Positions 12,245 through 24,332 of a stretch of DNA of 64,000 nucleotides are shown here, piece after piece; positions within the stretch are counted from its first letter, which is position 1, and every line of letters begins with the position of its first letter. The stretch lies in NCBI GenBank assembly GCA_004431415.1, contig QPMI01000408.1, positions 1,054,001 to 1,118,000 of the forward strand, read 5' to 3'. The translations under genes were made by a program, and so were the position numbers. The notes beneath the pieces are model-generated. The model ran no database searches. It was not told where the DNA came from and saw only the letters and a program-made list of their open reading frames with translations. Source of the DNA: Cyanophora paradoxa (Eukaryota > Glaucocystophyceae > Cyanophorales > Cyanophoraceae).

Positions 12245-14375
12245 AAGCGGGCGCGCCTTCCGCCGCTCTGCGCCGCCCCGCGGCCGCCTCCAGTCGGTCT
12301 CTTGAGTCTAACATCGCACGCCAGGGTTGTCCGCTCAGCCGCACTCGAGAACGGGGCTCAGCGGCTCCATTCTGGCTTCCAGGAGCTCGCGGGTGCGTTG
12401 CAAGCCCGCCCCGCCGCCCCCCACAGCTTCCCACCAGCTGACGCTCACCCCGGCCAGTTTTCTCGATGTACCCCTCCGCCACGGCGCCGCGGGATCTCTC
12501 AGCCGTCATATTCGGACTCTCGGCGTCGTTCCCGTTCGAACGGTGTGCGGCACCCCGTGGGCGGCGTCGAACGCTCCTGTACCCCCCCTCGCCCCCCGCC
12601 GGCCGACCTTCGCCCCAGGACCCCGTTGTGTTTCCTCCCGCCCCATTCGAGGGCAGCGGATTCGATGGTGAGCTCCCCGCAAGCCAGTCCTCTGCATATC
12701 GTGAACTGACTCGGAACCTGGCCCTTGAATCAGGTACCCCCGCGCTTCGGCTGAGCCCGCGGCGGGCCGCGAGCTCGCGGCTTTGCTCCATCGTAGGGTG
12801 CGCGGGCGCCGGCGGGCGGGAGGTCCTTCCGCTCGGGCGGCGCCCGGAGCCGCAGCGGCGCTCGCCGCTCTCCGCTCCGGCCCAACCCCGCCCCTCCCTG
12901 CCGGCGCCGCTATAACTAGATGTTTAGGCACAGCACGCGAGAGTCCTCATATTCTCTTCCTGGATATAGTTTTCAGTGAGGGTATACGTATGGTCGACGT
13001 TACGACTTCATTGTTGTACGGATGTGCTAATGCAAATCAGACAAAAAAGCCGCTCGCTGGGGGAGTTGAGCCCTCAGGGCCGGCCCGGGAAGGCACCCCC
13101 GCGCTTTGGGGCCCGGGCGTCGACCGTCGGACGTCGCTTTCTTCGGGCACGTCGCTCTCTTCGGGGGCGGCCCCTGGCGCCGGGGGGCGGGCGTCATGAT
13201 TAGGCCTGCGGCCCTCCGCAACGGCTGCCCGCCGGCCGCCTTCCTGCTTCGCCTCGTGGCCGCCCTTCCGTCTCGGGCCAGAGGGACGAAGCTAGAGAGA
13301 AGCTAAGAGAGAGTCGGAGAGGAGCTAAGGGGGCTGAGACCGTCAGACGACTAGGGCCGCCCTTAGCTCCTCTCCGCCTTCCCAGCCCTTAAGCTTTGGC
13401 CGCTCTTCGACTCGGCGGGCGAGCTCGATCAGGGCCTGGGGGAGGCGCCCCCGCGCTTTGGGGCCCAGCTGCAGGGCCGGTCGCGCGCGGATGACGCCGC
13501 CGGCGGCGATGGCTAACCCCGCGGCGCCTTGAGCTTTCGGATCCCATCTCGCCCTTCCCCCCCGGATCGGAGTCGTCTCGCCGAGTCGGCCACCTTCTCT
13601 TCTCAGAAGCATTTGGGGATTTCCGGAATGGCGGGAGCGCTATATATATCTAGCGACACGTGTACAAGAGGAGGGCGAGGGTGGGGGATCACTAATTATA
13701 ATATAAAAGAAAGTTAATCACTGACTCCCATATGCATGGCCAGATATCGATATCATCATATCATGATCAGAGAGTACAGTTGATCACTTAGTCGTGAGTT
13801 CTGGCCTGCGCAGCGCTAGCTGGCCTGGCCCCCGCCGGGGGCCGGCCGGCCCGGCCTCCACTTTTGATTTCAAAGCTTCCTCAGGGCCTCCGTGTGCCGC
13901 CATCGTGTGCCGGGCACTCGTGTCAAAAAATCATGCCATGATGCGCACGAGAATTCGAATGATCGTGTGCTGCTTCGAATACTACAGCTATATATATAGC
14001 TATATAACTGCAGCAGAATTCTTTGTACCGTAGTACTACGGTAGATATATAAGTGCAGCAGATTATTAAATCTTTGTACTACGGTAGACTAAAAACTTCA
14101 CACAATTGCAAGATTTCAGAAAGCCGACATCTAGTACTACGTCTCAAAAGGCGCAGAGAGCTCAGTACCTGGGCTTACTGCCAAGAGCAAGTGGACTGCG
14201 ATCACTAGTCTACATTATTCAAATGATTGTTACACAAATACTAATTATAGAAACTCAAACTTGAAAACTCCCGGAGTCCAAGTACTACTTACAATGTTCA
14301 TGAAACAATCCATGAGACCCACCCCCGAAGGACTGCGACTGCGAGTCTAAACTAATATGGTGCTGCGACGTCGAC
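12245..14375. other. Gene-poor stretch left of the inverted repeat
   Basis: The part to about 13600 is GC-rich, with long but featureless open frames on both strands. A motif containing CCCCGCGCTTTGGGGCCC recurs near 13093 and 13447. From about 13640 the sequence becomes AT-rich, with ATATAT runs, GATATCGATATC, and several copies of the palindromic core TACCGTAGTA or GTACTACGGTA. No exon with recognisable protein similarity was found. Confidence 0.5.
14008..14097 (+). repeat. Two imperfect copies of a short unit with a TACTACGGTAG core
   Basis: TGCAGCAGAATTCTTTGTAC followed by CGTAGTACTACGGTAG is repeated about 45 bp later as TGCAGCAGATT, then CTTTGTACTACGGTAG. The second copy lacks half of the palindrome. 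Confidence 0.6.
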
Positions 14376-14598
14376 ATAAACAATAATAAGGGAATCTCCA
14401 AACTGGTGTCTAGAGACTGCGGCCGGCCGGCAAACTTGAAATCACCAAAAACAGAATAACTAGCACAATAATGAGAGGATATAATAACTAGCTACGTATA
14501 TATATACCGTAGTAGTACAATACTAATATTAATGATGAAACTCGAAGCACCACAAGGATCAGGGGCGTCCGCTTCAAGACTCGTCTGGGGCGTCCGCT

Positions 14599-17500
14599 TC
14601 AGGACTCGTCCCCGGACGAGAGGGGCCGCTCCGCGAGGGGGGCGGGGTGGCCCCCGCGGCGGGAGCCCTCGTACGGGTTCGCGTACCCCCCGCGCTTGGC
14701 CCACTTGGCGAGGGCGCCAAAGATCTTCGCCCGCCCGACGGGCTTGACCACCTGCGCGGGAGGGGCGCGGCCGTCGGCCCGAGGCCAAGGGAAGAGCGGC
14801 CGTGCGCGAGCAGCGCGGACCAGGTCGTCCATGCCCGCCTCGGTCATTTGCTCGCGGTCTGAGAGGGGCCGGGTCGGGTGGGGCGGGGGCGGAGCCTCGG
14901 AGGGGCGGGGGCGGCACCGTCGGAGGAGCTGAGGGCGGTGCAGGCGACGACGGGGGTCGGGACGGGCAGCGCGAGGCTCTTCTCGAGGTGCCGGATCCGC
15001 CGCGTCGCCGCGTACCTGCGGCGCCCGCGCTCGAGCCCGCGGCGGGGCACGAGCCGGCCGCGGCGCGCGCGCGCGCGGGGCGCACCCGTCCATGACCGGC
15101 ATCGAGATGTCCCTGGGCGCGGCGTCAGCGGCAGGGGGGGAGGAAGGTCGGGAGGGGTACGGCGGCGCACATGAAGACGCAGTCGAAGACGGGGCGGGGC
15201 TCCCTGTCGGGAGGGGCGTTGCCCTCGCGTTCGGCCGCCAGCGCCTCCCGCGCCCGCCGCTCGAAGACTTCGGCTGCTTCCTGCGGGGGGTTTCGAGCAG
15301 CCCCCGGGATACGGACCGCACTCTAAGAGGGGTACAGACCTTGCCGTCGCACGCGAACTCGATTCGGTGCCCCTCCTTCGTCAGAAGCGCGATGAGCACG
15401 CGCCGGTTCATCTGAGCGGCGGGGGGTACGGCGTTCGGAGGGGGTAGGCCGCTTGCAATCAAAGGCGGGTACCTCGACGTCGTCTACCACGAGGACGTCG
15501 AGTGGCTGGCCGGGGGGTACGCGTTTCGTGGTTGCGGAGGCTGCAGAGCCGGGGGACACGGGAGTGGAGGGCGCGAGGGCTTCGGAGCTGCCGGGGGGTA
15601 TGGCGATGTGGGCGGCGAAGGAGAGGGTACGCGATTTCGGTCGCTGGAGGGCGCGGGCGGGGGGCTCGTCCCCGGCGGGGGGAGGCGACGGCCGCGGGGA
15701 GGGGAGGGGCGTCGGCTGCTCCTCCGTCGTCTCAAGCCGCGCCTCGCCCGGCGCCGGCGCCCGCTCCGGCGCCTCACCGGCGGCGGCCTCCTCCTCGCCT
15801 ATAGCGACCGAGCCCGGCACGCCCGCCGCCGCCACAGCCGCGGCCTCGGCGCGCCACTCGGAGATGGACGCGCGCCGCTCGGACGCGCGCCGCTCCGACG
15901 CGGACGTGCGCCGATCAGAGGCGGAGGCGCGGCGCTCGGCGGCCGCCGCCGACGACTCCCGGCGCGACGCGGGGCCCGAGGGCGGGTTCGTCGCCGCGTC
16001 CGCCTGAGGCGACAAGAAGAAGGTCAGAGGCGCTCAGGTGAGGCTCGAGGGGTACCGCGAACGACGAGCCTCGGCGATAGTCTCGACCGGCTCGAAGAAC
16101 GGTCGCCTGAACGCGCGGCGATCGGCAGCCGTACCCCCCTGCAGCATCGCCGCCCTCTCCTCCAGCTGCAAAAAGAAGAGGAGAAGTTAAGAGGGGTACA
16201 GAAAGAGTCGCGTGGCGGGTACGGCGTACCATGGCGGCGAGCGTGGCGCGCCGGACGGGCTTCGGCAGGTACCGATCCTGTGCAGGGGGGGGGAGCAGCG
16301 GTAAGTTCGTGTTTGGGGGTACAGGGGCGCGGGGGCGCGCCATGCCGGCCCGAAGGCACTCCTGCTCGTCCTCCGAGGACGCCTTGGCCTGTACCGGGGG
16401 TCAAGCCTGGGCGGGAGGGGGGGGGGCGGCGGGGAGGGGTACGGTGAGGGCGACGACGAAGTGGCGCGCGAGGCGGCGCTCGGCCTCCAGCGCGCGGATC
16501 GCCCCCGTCGCCTCGTACCCGTCCCTGAAAGAAAGGGGGGGGGATGAGAGAGGCGGGCGGGGGCCGCGAGGGCGGCCGGGGGCGGCGGGGCGGACATGAC
16601 GGGCATGAGGCACTGCGGGGGTAGAGGGTTGTCAGCGGGGGCGATCGGGGAGGGGGTAGGAGGGGGAGGGGGAGCGCACGTCCATGAAGACGATGCCGTA
16701 CGCGGCGGCGCCGGGCGCGGCCCCCGCCGTCGCCTCCGCGAACCGCTGCACCGCCTGCGGGGGCCCTGAGAGGGGCCGCGCGGGGCGGGCGGGGCGGGGC
16801 GGGGGTACGCGCCTCGGCGCCGTTCTGGACGAGGGTGACGCGGTGCCCCTCCTTCTTGAGCATCGACGTCACCACCCGCGCGCTCATCGCGTTGTCTGCG
16901 GCCGCGGGCGGCGCGGGCGGGGGCCGGCCGTCAGCGCCCGGCAGGCAGAAAGCCGTCCGGCCGGCGGGGCGGACCCTCGGCGACGAGGATGTCCATGGGG
17001 GGAAGGCTGCAGCCCAGCGGCGGGGCCGCCGAGCCGCACACCGACGGACGCTCCGTCTCTCCAGCCGTGCCAGCGGCCGTCCCATCCTAAGGGACGGAAA
17101 GATGAGTGGCAGGGAGAAGATGGGGGGGGGGGGGTACGGGTGCTTACGCGGCCCGAGCCATCAGAGGGGAACGACGACTGGCGCCGGTTCACGGATCCTC
17201 GCGGGCTGCAAGGGAAGGGTTAAGGGGGGGGGCGAGAGGGAGGGCGAGGGGGGGTATAGGATTGAACTGAGGACTAGGAGCGCACCTCAGCGCCCCGCTG
17301 ACGGAGGTGCGCATGCCCTGCGCACGAAGCGGTCAGTGACGGGGCGGGCCGTTTCCCCCCCCCCCCCCTTCCCTCCTTCGTTCGCACCTGGGACCCCAGG
17401 ACCGCGTCCGACCCCGGGGGCGTCCGCTCGTACCGGCACGGCAGCTCGAACCAGAATGTGCTGAGGAGCGTTCGTGAGATGAGCGCCCAGAGGGGGAGAC

Positions 17501-20500
17501 AAAGGAGGAAAAAGGGGCGCGCCAGCCCTCGCCGTCGTTGCAGAGGCAGCCGATGCGGCCGCCCGCCTTCTCCACGATCTCGCGGCTGATCGCCAGCCCT
17601 GCCCCAGCCGCCCGCCTCAGCCGCCCGCGGCCGCCTGCGGAGGCTCCAGCACGGGGGTACGGGGGCGTCGCGGACCGAGGCCGGTACCCCCCGGGTCGTT
17701 CTGGGACCCGGAAAGGTGCTGAACGCGGTAGAAGCGCTGGAAGAGCTGCATCTATAGACGGCGAAACGGGTCAGGCCGAATCGGCGAGAGTCAATTTGAT
17801 AAGAGGTAACGGAAAGGGGGGCACCTGGTGCTCTTTGGCGATGCCGGGACCGGTGTCGATGATCTGAGAAGAAGGCAGAATGATCATGAGGGGAGGGCGC
17901 AATGGAGGCGAAGTTTATGAATATCAATGGAGAGCATCAGGGAGAGCAGCGTGAGGGGTATATCGGCGCGAAATATACGGCCGGGAGAGCCCGGTGCAGG
18001 GCAAAGCCTTGTGCATTGTGAATTGAAGTGCCCGAGCCCGTAACACCCTCGGCTCTTAGCATCACCGGTTCCGAGTTAAACGGCCTTCGGCCCGAACCCT
18101 TGACGTTGACCTTTAAGCACCTTAAGATGTTCAAGCTTTTATATATATCAGCCTTTGGCTGCAGCTCCTGCGCACCTCGAAGCGCAGGACGATGCGGCCG
18201 GAGCGGCCGCCGGGGCTCCGAGGAGCCTCCCGGATCGGCACGGCCGGCCGCTCGGGGATGGATACCCGGACCTAGTAAGAGAGGGGCGGTCAGCCCGAGG
18301 CGAGAGACATAGCTCTTGGGGGTACGGCACCGCGACGGAGCCGTGGACGGTGTACTTCACCGCGTTCGACAGCTGCGGGGTACGGTTTGTCTTTTGTGGG
18401 GAGGGGTAGGGGGCGCGGGGGGTACCAGGTTGAGGAGAATTTCTGCGGCGGGGCGGGGGATCAGCCCAAGAGGGGCAGGGACGACGCGGGGCGCGAAAGG
18501 GGGAAGGTGGTACGCACGGCGGAGCCTGTCGGGGTCGGAGGAGACGAGGACGGGTACGTGGTCCGCCACGTCCATCGAGACCGTGAGGCCCTGCGGGGGT
18601 ACGGGACTCGGCCCCGCGCTTGCCCCCGCCCCCCAGGGCCCGGGGCCCCGTACGTACCTTCTCGTCGGCCTTGCGCTTGACGATACGCACGGCGTTCACC
18701 ACCGCCGACCGCACGTCCACCGGCGCGCTCTGCCTCCCCGTGAGGGGGGGGGGTGGCGGAGGGGGGGTACGGGCGCACGGCGAGCTCGATGAGCCCGGCC
18801 TCCATCTTCTGCAGGTCCAGAATGTCGTTCACCAGCCTGGGGTACGGCGTCGGGGGGAAGGAGGGCGAGGGGGGTACGGGGGTCGGCCGCACGCGAGGAG
18901 GTGATCCCCAGAGAGGGAGGCCTTGGGAGGGGGGAGGGGGATGAGAGATCAGGGGATACGGGCGGCGTAGGGGGGAAGGGGTACCGCTTCGATGTACTCG
19001 GCGGCCTCGCGGGGCATCTCGCACTCGCGCGCCAGGTCCAGCATCCCTGTACCCCCCTTCAAGCCGGGCCCCGGCGGGGGGCGCGGGGCGGGACGGGGCG
19101 GGGCGGGCCGCACCGAGCATGCCGTTGAGGGGCGTGCGCATCTCCTGCGGGCCGCACGGGGCGTCAGGGGCGGGGGGTTTGAGACGGGCGGAGGAGGGGC
19201 AGAGCAGACGTGGGAGACAGTGGCGAGGAACTGCGGCGGGGGCGGGCTCCGTTAGGAAGGAGGGGCGGGGGCGGGGCGGGGGCGGGGCGGGCCTTCTTGG
19301 TCTCCTCCGAGCGGACCTCCATCTCGATCTTCGCCTTCGCCTCCGTCGACACCACCTGGGGGGGGGGGGGGGGGCAAGTCAGATCAGATCAGATCGGATC
19401 GGATCGGATCGGATCGGATGGAATCGGGGTACGGCACCTCCTGGAAGGAGACGAAGCGGGAGTACATGTCCGACACGAGGTCGTCGAAGGCCGTCAGCTC
19501 CCGCAGGTGAACCTGCAGGGGGCCACCGGTTCAACTCGCTGGGCCCGGCGCTCGTTCCATACGCTTCTTCGCTTCCAGTGGGGAGGGAGGGGTACGCGCG
19601 TTGTTGGAGTGGTGGGAGGAGGAGGAAAAGGATCCGCCGCCGCTGCGGGCGCCCCCCCTCGACTCCCGACGGCCGCCGCCGCCGCCGCCGCCGCCGCCGC
19701 GGTCGGTGGGCGGGGCCGGCAGCGGCGGCGCGTTCGAGTTGACGTGCATGCGAAGCTCCGCGTAGACAGACGTCATGGTCTGCGGTTCAAATCAGATCAG
19801 ATCAGATCAGATCAGATCAGATCAGATCAGATCAGGTGGTGGGGCGAGACGAGGTCCTATAAGGAGGAGGGGCGGTGCGGGGCGGGGCGCGCCTCGAGGA
19901 GGATCTGCATGGATCCGCGGATCTTGTCGATGGGGCGCGTGATCCCCCACGAAACGAGCACCGCGACTACGATGCAGATCACCAGCCAAACGCCGTTTAC
20001 GCCCAGCTCTATGGCTATCGCGTGCTGAAGAGATACAAGAGGTCAGCACCGCGCCAAGCGTGAGAGAAGCGCGGGGCGGGGCGGGTCAGCGCGCCTGGAG
20101 CTCGGACATGACGACGTCGCGGGGTACAGCGATGTAGAGCACGAGGTCGAGGTTCGGCTCCACGTGCAGCGGCGCTCGCCTGTACCCCTCCAGGGTAAGC
20201 CGGATCGAAGACTTCTCTCAGATTGGAGCATTCCCGTACCCGGCGAAGTAATCGCGCCCGCCGGAGCGCAGGGTGAGGCGCTGGGGTCCGGCGGCGGGAC
20301 CGGCGGGGGTGGGGAACGCCCCCGAAGCCTCCCGCGTGAGGACGTCCGGGCTGTCCGAGGCCAGGATCGACATTCCCTGCAATCCCGTTAGGCAGGGCAA
20401 AGAGGGGGAGGGGGGGGGAGGAGGAGGAAGGGGTACCGTCCTGGGGTTGACGACGTGGGTGAGCGCTCCCGTTGACGTGGCGAACATTCGCCCCTGGGGG

Positions 20501-21854
20501 TAGCGTGAGGCAGAGGGGTGCCGGGGGGGGGGGATTGAGGGGGTACGGGCGCACAGCGGCGGTGGTGAGGAAGAGGAGGGTACCCGGAATAGCGACAGAA
20601 TCCTGCAGCTGCCGGCTGCAGGGGGTGCGGGAGTGGGATATCAGGGTACGATACGGGGTGGGGCAAGTTGAAGTACGCGAACCTCAGGGCCCCGAGGCGA
20701 ATATTCGCTGCGGCTGCGCCCCCGATGGGACCCTTGGGGGGTACAGTCTCCAGGTACTGTGCGGGGGTAGCCGGCCCCGGGTACGCGTTGCGGGTACCGG
20801 GTAGCCCCCCCGTCACCGAGGCCAGTTCCTCCTGAACGTTCCCCTGTGCCCGGAACGCCACGGCAAAGCTGCGCACGTCAAGCCTCAGGAAGGAAAGCGG
20901 CTCCATCCGGATTCGAGCCTGGGAAGAGCTCGCCTCACGACGACTCCGTCCAGAGGGTGCTTGGCCGTGCTCTGCGGGTTCGAATCCGGGTCGGACATTT
21001 TGATATCCGCGCCAAAAACGTCCCTCCCCCCTCTCTCGTAGGATCGTACCGGGGAGGAGTGGGTGAATCGGGCGGGGTACCACGCGGCCCCGGCGGCAGA
21101 GTTGATGGTCGCGCCGTACCTAAAGGGGGGTACGCATGTCAGGCGGCGTGCGGGCGGGCTTCGGTCGGGCTGGCGGCGGCGGCGGCGCACCAGGCGACCG
21201 CTTGGGGGGACAGGGTCACCGTGAGCAGGGGGTACCCCGCCGGCTGCCCGGGGGGGTGAGGAGCGCGAACGGCGAGATGCGAGGGCCCACTCTAGCCCAC
21301 TCTAGAAGAACGATCCTCTAGACGATCTCGTGGGGCGATCTCGCGGGCTTGCCGCCTCTCTAGATCTTAGGGCACCTCCGACAGGGTCCCGGGGCCGGGT
21401 CCCACCGTCGCGCACCTGGCCGCGGCGCCCGTTCCTGAAGTAGAGGTAGTGAGTCCCGTTCCCGATGATGGAGCGCGTGCCCTCGGGGCACGACGTCCCG
21501 ATCTCCTCGTCGTAGCACTTCTGCGGGGGCGGGGCGGGGCGGGGCGGGGCGGGGGCGGAGGCGGCCGGTGAGACACAGCACAGAATTTGAGGATGAGATC
21601 AAGATAAGAAAGGGGCGCGCCTCAGTGCCGAAGTAGGTCCCGTCAGCGAACATCACTGCGGCGGGGCCGCCCCAAACGTCAGTTGCAATCTCATAGAAGA
21701 AAGGCATGCTTGGCACATTAGACGAGCCCCAGCTACAAACGACACTGCGAACTCTAGCTTCTTTTCGATATCGTTTACAGCTTCAAATCCCGGTATCGTT
21801 TAGGGGCTCCAGTTGTCCGCGCCGCAGTAAACTCTAGCTTCGTCTAGACGCGAA

Positions 21855-21891
<37 letters not shown>

Positions 21892-23168
21892 CGCTATAGC
21901 TAGCTTCGTCTGGATGGGAAGGGCGGACCGCTGTTGAGGGAGATCTCGGAGAAGCGGGCGAGGGTCGTCGCGAAGGTCTCGAGACTCCCCCGCCAGCTCC
22001 CCTGCGCCACCTTGCCCTGCCCGAGAGGAGGCGAGGTCGGGGCTGTCAGCCGGAGGCCTAGGCGGCCGCGTGCCGAGGCGGAGGGGCGGGGTCGGGCCCC
22101 TCGGGCCGGGGCCCTCCTCTCTCTCCCTCTCGCTTCTCGAGAAGCGAGCGTGACGCACCGTGGCGGCGAAGTTGGCGACGGACTCTGCGGTGACGCGCGC
22201 CGTGTCGAGGTACGCCTGCGTCGCCGCGAACGTCCGCTCCTGGGGGGCGCCGAAGGCTCAGCGCGGCGCGGGCGGGGCGGGGAGCCTCGGGGGAGGGGTG
22301 GGGGGTGGGGGGGTGGGGGAGGGGTGAACGGACCTGCAGCTCCCCAGGAAGTTGCCGGCCATCGTTTCCACGTTCCTGCGCGGCCGGCGGGTCAGCGGAG
22401 GGCGCCGGCAGGGGCGGGGCGGGCCGAGGCGGGGCGGGGCGGGGCGGGGCGCGCCGCTGGCCGAAGACCCACATGATGGTGAACGTGAACCCGCAGGCCG
22501 AGATGACCTGCCCCGGCGTCGGCGTCGGCGCCCGGCGCGAGGAGCCAGGCGGCAGACACTAGACAGCTCAGCGTCTTCGCGGCGCGAGGGGCCGGACCTG
22601 CAGGACGGCGCTGACGATGAAGAGCGTCCGGATCGATCTGGTAGACCCGCGTCAGAGGCGGGGCGCAGCGGGGCGGGGCCGGCGGGGCCGGGCGGGGCCG
22701 GGCGGGGCCGGGCGGGGCCCCGGCTCAGCGCGGGGCGGGGCGCCGGCGCACAGAAAGGGGGCCGCCCACGAGGCGAGCCGCCGCTTGGCCCCGCGGAACG
22801 CCCGCGCGCCCCTGCGGCGCAGCGTGCTGCCGCGCCGCGCCCGGCCGCGGGTCGACTCGGCGCCCCGGGGCGAGTCGGGGCCCCGGTCGGCGTCGGCGGG
22901 AGCTGCGGCCCCCGCCGCGGCGGCCGCGCGGAGGGCGGGCAGAGCGCCGGAGAGGGAGGGGGCCCGGTCGCGGCCCTTCACCGCCCCGCTCTCCTCGGCC
23001 AGGCTGCCCGTCTCTGCGGCGAGGCGCGATGCTGGGATGAGGAGAACTCCTAAGGCGAGGCGAGGCGAGGCGCGGCGGGCGCGGGATCGGACACGAATGC
23101 GGACCGACAGAGCTGGAGAACTCCAGCGTGTGCGCATGCGGGCTCGCGACGATGCTCTCGGAAGGCAT
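14599..23168 (-). CDS. Hybrid sensor histidine kinase, left copy (sensor-TM-HAMP-HisKA-HATPase-REC-REC)
   Basis: Membrane two-component kinase that senses outside the cell, autophosphorylates a His and passes phosphate to fused receivers. The start at 23168 opens MPSESIVASPHAHTLEFSSS, spliced at GTCCGC like the partner copy. TM1 lies near 22500-22650 and an extracellular domain spans roughly 20100-22400. TM2 plus HAMP is near 19900-20030 (TRPIDKIRGSMQ). The H-box is split over exons, with FLATVSH at 19210-19230 joining EMRTPLNGML near 19130. The N-box LLNLLSNAVKYT is near 18370-18460 and the G1 box IDTGPGIAKEHQ near 17830-17870. The G2 helix LAISREIVEKAGGRIG is near 17560. REC1 (VFMD near 16690) and REC2 (VFMD, DISMPVMDG near 15100) keep the phospho-acceptor Asp. 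The protein ends RPLSSGDES. No disabling change was seen, so it appears functional. The Ser/Ala/Glu-rich linker between receivers (about 15490-16010) is very different from that of the right copy. Confidence 0.88.
19376..19835 (+). repeat. GATCA/GATCG pentanucleotide runs in two introns of the left kinase
   Basis: 19378-19421 is a run of AGATC and GGATC units, and 19791-19835 is a run of about nine ATCAG units. The matching introns in the right copy (about 27605-27635 and 27960-28010) hold only short, degraded versions. The arrays have therefore expanded in the left arm or shrunk in the right arm. Confidence 0.85.
21855..21891 (+). repeat. 37-nt G run in an intron of the left kinase
   Basis: An uninterrupted G tract on the plus strand, hence a C tract on the sense strand of the kinase. 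It is followed by GCGCTATAGCTAGC. The corresponding intron in the right copy lacks it. Confidence 0.9.
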
Positions 23169-24332
23169 CGCTGCGCTGAGGGAACGCCGCTGCGGGGCTG
23201 GCGCCCACGCCGCTCGCCCCGCGGGCCCGCCTCCGACCGTGTGGCCCAGCTGCAGCTGGCGGCACGCGGACGATGAATGATGACAGGCCGAGGTCGAGGT
23301 CTAGCCGTATCGGGGCGGGCCGACACGACCTTGCGCCGAGCTCCCAGCGCTGAAGGCAATTGCAAGCCTCCCGGGCCCAGATCTAGAGCCCGGATCCGGG
23401 ACCGGGCACCTCCGAGCTGCCTCCGAAGGTTGTGGCTCGCAATCGCGCCGCACAACTCTCTCGAGCTCGGCGAGATCGACCGTCAAGAGGACTCGTAGAA
23501 TGTGTTGCGAAGCTTTCCGCAGCTGCGCCTCGCGAGCGCTGGTTGCACGGTTGCCTAGAGTCTGCTAGAATGCTGTAGCTCGCGCTGCTGCGGACGGGCG
23601 GTGCACTGCAGCAATGCAAGTGTACGTGTGCTCATAATTCTGCGCCGCGCGCTGCCGCCTGCCGCATTGCGCTGCTCATGATTCTGCTGCGGCCGCGGCC
23701 CCGCCGGCGGCGCCGCGCCAACGTGGATCAGCATACGCAAAGGGGTACGTGTGAAGGTCAGCCAGTACCAGTACCCCGGAACGCGCCGGCCGTGCACGTG
23801 ACTCACCAACGACGGTGCAACGACGGTTCGGCGACCAATGGGAGCCCGGGTTCGGCCGCGTTCAAGACGAAAGTTTGGCCGCTTGAGTTGCACGAAAGTT
23901 GCACATGTTCCCCAAGTCAAAATGACCCCACCCCCCCTCGAGGTCATCTTCCTCCCCCCCTCTCCACTCCCCTGTGGGGGCCCCGTCACTTTCGCAAGCC
24001 CCGGCCCCCGGCCGACGTCGACCCGCCGCGCGCGGCGCGGCGCTGCACCGAGCATGCAAACTTGAAACAACTTGCAACTTCGGAAGAAGCGTCGCTGCGT
24101 CGGCCGCTGATGAGTATCATAGAATGAGCAGCGTGGCACTCATCAAAGCAGCTCTCTAGATCTTGCAGCGGCGCTCCCCGGTCTCCCCGTCTCTCTCTAG
24201 CAAGTCTATAGGTAGTTCGCTTGCAATTGCCAGCTCCCCCGCGCGACCCCGCGCGCGAGCCGGCCGCGAGCTCCCGGCCGCGGGCGAGCGGCGTACGCTG
24301 CGAGAGCCCCGCCGCTTCCCGTCAGCGCAGCG
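23169..24332. promoter_or_regulatory. Shared divergent promoter region of the two kinase genes
   Basis: The 1164 bp between the two start codons. The halves are recognisably related when one is reverse-complemented. Both starts are preceded by TCAGCGCAGCGATGCCT (ATG included), and GCTTGCAATTGCC occurs about 100-200 bp upstream of each (23355-23367 inverted, 24219-24231 direct). The centre (about 23500-24150) is not obviously symmetric and contains a C-rich stretch near 23925-23990. I see no convincing TATA box. Function is inferred from position. Confidence 0.6.

Larger units (their letters stand above)
14376..22797 (-). repeat. Left arm of an 18.7-kb inverted repeat
   Basis: This arm pairs with 24694-33109 on the opposite strand (coordinate sums about 47485-47491). 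The outer edge is sharp: 14376 matches 33109, and neighbouring bases differ. The outermost 223 bp of non-coding 3' flank (14376-14598) read as identical to 32887-33109. Similarity runs inward through the whole kinase gene to about 22797, with patches of near identity, such as 18620-18904 against 28499-28782, alternating with strongly diverged linkers and introns. Weaker similarity continues into the first exon and promoter. Confidence 0.93.

Noticed and set aside
12466-12915. 149-codon plus-strand open frame
   Set aside because: Pro/Ala/Arg/Ser-rich composition typical of GC-rich non-coding DNA, with overlapping frames open on the other strand and no recognisable motif.
14802-16447. Long plus-strand frames opposite the left kinase
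   Set aside because: They are antisense shadows of GC-rich exons; the minus strand carries the receiver domains with conserved residues.
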